A stretch of 16,528 nucleotides of DNA, taken from NCBI GenBank assembly GCA_050732995.1, contig JBOHSA010000189.1, positions 1 through 16,528 of the forward strand, in the 5' to 3' direction. This document shows, in pieces, positions 14,799 to 16,528 of the stretch. Below the pieces are notes generated by a model. It worked only from the letters and a program-made list of their open reading frames with translations, was not told where the DNA came from and did not search any database. Within the stretch, counting starts at the first letter, position 1; the number at the start of each line of letters is the position of its first letter. Source of the stretch: JBOHSA01 sp050732995. Its GTDB lineage: Bacteria > Gemmatimonadota > Gemmatimonadetes > Gemmatimonadales > GWC2-71-9. Both the position numbers and the translations under genes were made by a program.

Positions 14799-15195
14799 AC
14801 CATACCGCGGGCCCGACCGCGACCGGCGGCGCCTCACCGCCCGACCGATCGGCCGTCGCGCGCATCACCTGCTCCAACACTTCCGGGGGCGACAGCCCCA
14901 CCTCCACGACCTCCACCTTCGCCTGGCCCCGCTCCTTGCCGCGGACCACGAGCATGTATTTCGCCGTGTACACCCGCAAGCGCCCGCCCTCCGGGTTCCG
15001 CCGCGTGACGACCGCCGTTCCCCACTCCCGCCCCTCGCGCTTGATCGGGTGGAAGAGGTAGATGGTCTCGATCTCAGCCGGCGGGACCTCGACGGCGAGC
15101 GTCGCGGCCAGTTTGGCCCACCCGGGTCCCGTGCCGGGCGCTAGCGCGCCAGGGGGGAGGGGGGCGGGGAGGCCGGGATCTGGGCCTGTTCCCAT
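14788..15195 (-). CDS. Small conserved-looking protein of unknown function
   Basis: A 135-residue protein from the ATG at 15195, the only reasonable ATG in the frame; it overlaps the end of the upstream gene by 55 bases and the Fur-family start by 11. The N-terminal 30 residues are proline- and glycine-rich. The body (IETIYLFHPIKREGREWG, TAVVTRR, YTAKYMLVVRGKERGQ, VEVVEVGLSPPEVL) looks like a small mixed alpha/beta cytoplasmic domain with alternating basic and aromatic residues. I do not recognise the family, see no signal peptide, membrane segment or cysteines, and cannot propose a function. Its retention between an ornithine-cyclodeaminase homologue and the regulator argues that it is real. 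Confidence 0.65.
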   Translation of the reverse strand: MGTGPDPGLPAPLPPGALAPGTGPGWAKLAATLAVEVPPAEIETIYLFHPIKREGREWGTAVVTRRNPEGGRLRVYTAKYMLVVRGKERGQAKVEVVEVGLSPPEVLEQVMRATADRSGGEAPPVAVGPAVWYEG

Positions 15196-16286
15196 CGCTC
15201 CACGTAGAATCGCAGGACGTGCATGAAGTCCTGTGCGTTGGTCACGACGCCGTACGCCTGATGCGTCCCGCGGTCGCGCAGCTTGTTGACCACGAACTCC
15301 GTCTGGTCCACGCACACGGTGGTGAGGGGCCGCACCTCGTCGGGCATCGGGGCGTCCACGAAGGCGGGCAGCATGTTGCCGACGGCGATCGCGTGCAACG
15401 CCGTGGCCACGAACACGGCGAAGGTGGCCTGCGCGGTGAACTCCCGCATCGCGTCCTGCGCGGCCAAGGTGTCGGTCACCACCTCGGGCAGCGGCCCGTC
15501 GTCGCGGATCGAGCCCGCCAGCACGAACGGGAGGCGCTGTGTGATGAGCGCGTGCATGATGCCCCCCGTCACGAGCCCGTCCGCGACGGCCGCGGCGATG
15601 GACCCGGCCCGCCGGATCGCGTTGATCGCCCGCATGTGCAGGGCGTGCCCGCCCTCGACCCCCTCGCCCGAGCTGGACATCCCGAGGGTCGTGCCGAAGA
15701 TCGCCGCCTCGAGGTCGTGAACCGCAACGGCATTCCCTCCCAGCAACGCGCCGACATAGCCGTTGTGGATGAACCAGATGAGATCTTCGCGCGCGCGGGC
15801 GTGCACCAGCGCCGGTCCCACGACCCAGAGGATCTTCGCCGCCGCGCCCCGCTGCTTTTCCTCCCCCAGGAGCTGCGCCAGCACCGCGTAGTCCACCGGT
15901 TTTTCCCGCGACACCTCGGTTTGCATGAAGCGGAACTCGTTGGCACTGTGCCGGCCGCCGAGGAACCCTTCGGCGTGGACGTAGATGCCCTCGCTGCCGT
16001 CCTCGGTGTCGCCGATGGCGACCTTCGCCCCCCGCGCCACTTTGCGCGGCTCGGTGGCCACGAGATTGCCGCCGGGGTAGTGGATCACGACGCAGTCCAT
16101 GCGCGGCAACCGGGGGCGCCGCCAGGCGCCGCCCACCTTCAAATAGGTCGGGAGGTTGGTGGTCGAAAAAAAGCCGTCGGGGAGGACCCCGTCGGCGGGT
16201 GCGGGCTCGAAACGCGCCTCCGGGGCGCCCGACAGCGGCGGCGCATCGAAGTTGGGGGGTCGGTAGCGGAAGCGCGGGCGATTCAC
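15141..16286 (-). CDS. Stand-alone ornithine-cyclodeaminase-type protein (TIGR00300 / AgrE C-terminal family)
   Basis: A 381-residue protein. I favour the GTG at 16286, directly behind a promoter-like sequence; a TTG at 16325 would add 13 residues with no SD. It matches the family known as the C-terminal half of cyanobacterial AgrE/ArgZ and as separate proteins in methanogens. Diagnostic phrases are VVGPALVH, GYVGALLGGNAVAVHD, RAINAIRRAGSIAAAV, FVLAGSIRDDGPLPE, ATALHAIAVGNMLP and KLRDRGTHQAYGVVT. In AgrE this domain converts ornithine to proline and ammonia. The cyanobacterial fusion partner, an arginine guanidine-hydrolase domain, is absent here. The neighbours speB and pdaD also act on arginine products, supporting a role in arginine/ornithine use; activity is inferred. 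Confidence 0.88.
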   Translation of the reverse strand: MNRPRFRYRPPNFDAPPLSGAPEARFEPAPADGVLPDGFFSTTNLPTYLKVGGAWRRPRLPRMDCVVIHYPGGNLVATEPRKVARGAKVAIGDTEDGSEGIYVHAEGFLGGRHSANEFRFMQTEVSREKPVDYAVLAQLLGEEKQRGAAAKILWVVGPALVHARAREDLIWFIHNGYVGALLGGNAVAVHDLEAAIFGTTLGMSSSGEGVEGGHALHMRAINAIRRAGSIAAAVADGLVTGGIMHALITQRLPFVLAGSIRDDGPLPEVVTDTLAAQDAMREFTAQATFAVFVATALHAIAVGNMLPAFVDAPMPDEVRPLTTVCVDQTEFVVNKLRDRGTHQAYGVVTNAQDFMHVLRFYVERWEQAQIPASPPPSPLAR

Positions 16287-16295
16287 AGGACGCTC

Positions 16296-16325
16296 AAAAT
16301 ACCTGCGACGTAACGCTTTACGCAA
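16296..16325 (-). promoter_or_regulatory. Promoter-like TTGCGT-N18-TATTTT on the minus strand
   Basis: Reading the minus strand, TTGCGT (16325-16320) is followed by 18 nt and TATTTT (16301-16296) in an AT-rich island between priA and the ornithine-cyclodeaminase gene. The second box ends nine bases before the GTG at 16286, so the message would start at or within a few bases of that codon. No Shine-Dalgarno sequence separates them, which suggests another leaderless start. Confidence 0.45.
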
Positions 16326-16355
16326 TGCCGCGGCACACAGAAGTCGCTTCCGCCG

Positions 16356-16528
16356 TCAGAGCAGGTTGACCGGATCGCGATCCACCATCACACCGCGGCC
16401 GCGCGCGCGCCAGGCGCGCACCACGCGCCCCAGCGCCCGCGGCTCCACCGCCTTCACCAGCACGTGCCAGCGCCAGCGCCCCTTCAGCCGCGCGATCGGG
16501 CAGGGTGCGGGGCCGAGCACTGCGAGGG
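16356..16528 (-). CDS. priA: Primosomal protein N' (PriA helicase), C-terminal end only
   Basis: A reading frame entering from the window edge and ending in TGA at 16356-16358, giving the last 56 residues. It reads as the final beta-rich domain of PriA: VLGPAPCPIARLKGRWRWH, VLVKAVEP and the closing VDRDPVNLL, the family signature being GPAPAP...R...YR then DVDP.SLL. PriA restarts stalled replication forks. It is transcribed in the same direction as the ornithine-cyclodeaminase gene, 69 bases away, with that gene's own promoter-like sequence between them. The rest of the gene lies outside the window. Confidence 0.85.
   Translation of the reverse strand, partial: LAVLGPAPCPIARLKGRWRWHVLVKAVEPRALGRVVRAWRARGRGVMVDRDPVNLL

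Noticed and set aside
16326..16355. Terminator hairpin after priA
   Set aside because: Only a 4-bp GAAG/CTTC stem could be paired by hand, with no T-run; too weak to report.

Overview
The window is very GC-rich DNA, dense with genes and using ATG, GTG and TTG starts. The gene content suggests an environmental bacterium of the Gemmatimonadota type: a DUF5916 barrel protein, a haem-binding CxxCH protein, secreted beta-propeller peptidases and a pyruvoyl arginine decarboxylase. That placement is an inference from gene types. No rRNA, tRNA, insertion sequence, phage gene or CRISPR array was seen.

Left part (1-5708): a small lipoprotein of unknown role (+) converges on a large DUF5916 outer-membrane-type protein (-). 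A divergent promoter region follows, with a membrane-anchored c-type haem-binding protein (+) and a secreted S9 prolyl-oligopeptidase-family peptidase (+). Three forward genes are preceded by nearly the same promoter-like pair, TTGCGC or TTGACG followed 15-17 nt later by GCAGCTTA. For the S9 peptidase this would place the transcript start at or next to the ATG.

Centre (5705-11359, +): an apparent operon begins with a secreted tricorn-like S41 protease. It continues with a 102-residue cysteine-free helical protein, an AhpD/carboxymuconolactone-decarboxylase-family protein, a VOC-family protein and a TauE/SafE-like permease. The AhpD-family gene is the highlight. Its frame is interrupted by one TGA exactly where the second cysteine of the CPFC active-site motif should be. 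The frame then continues for 112 family-like residues, and the TGA is followed at 17 nt by a stem with a GGUC loop that closely resembles a bacterial SECIS element. I read it as a CxxU selenoprotein, not a broken gene.

Right part (16528-11346, -): the C-terminal end of PriA is followed by a stand-alone ornithine-cyclodeaminase-type protein (the TIGR00300/AgrE C-terminal family), a small unknown protein, a Fur-family regulator, pyruvoyl-dependent arginine decarboxylase, agmatinase, CcdA and a glycine-zipper lipoprotein. From the first of these to ccdA the genes overlap or nearly touch. Together they suggest an arginine to agmatine to putrescine route beside an ornithine to proline enzyme, with a metal-responsive-type regulator in the middle.
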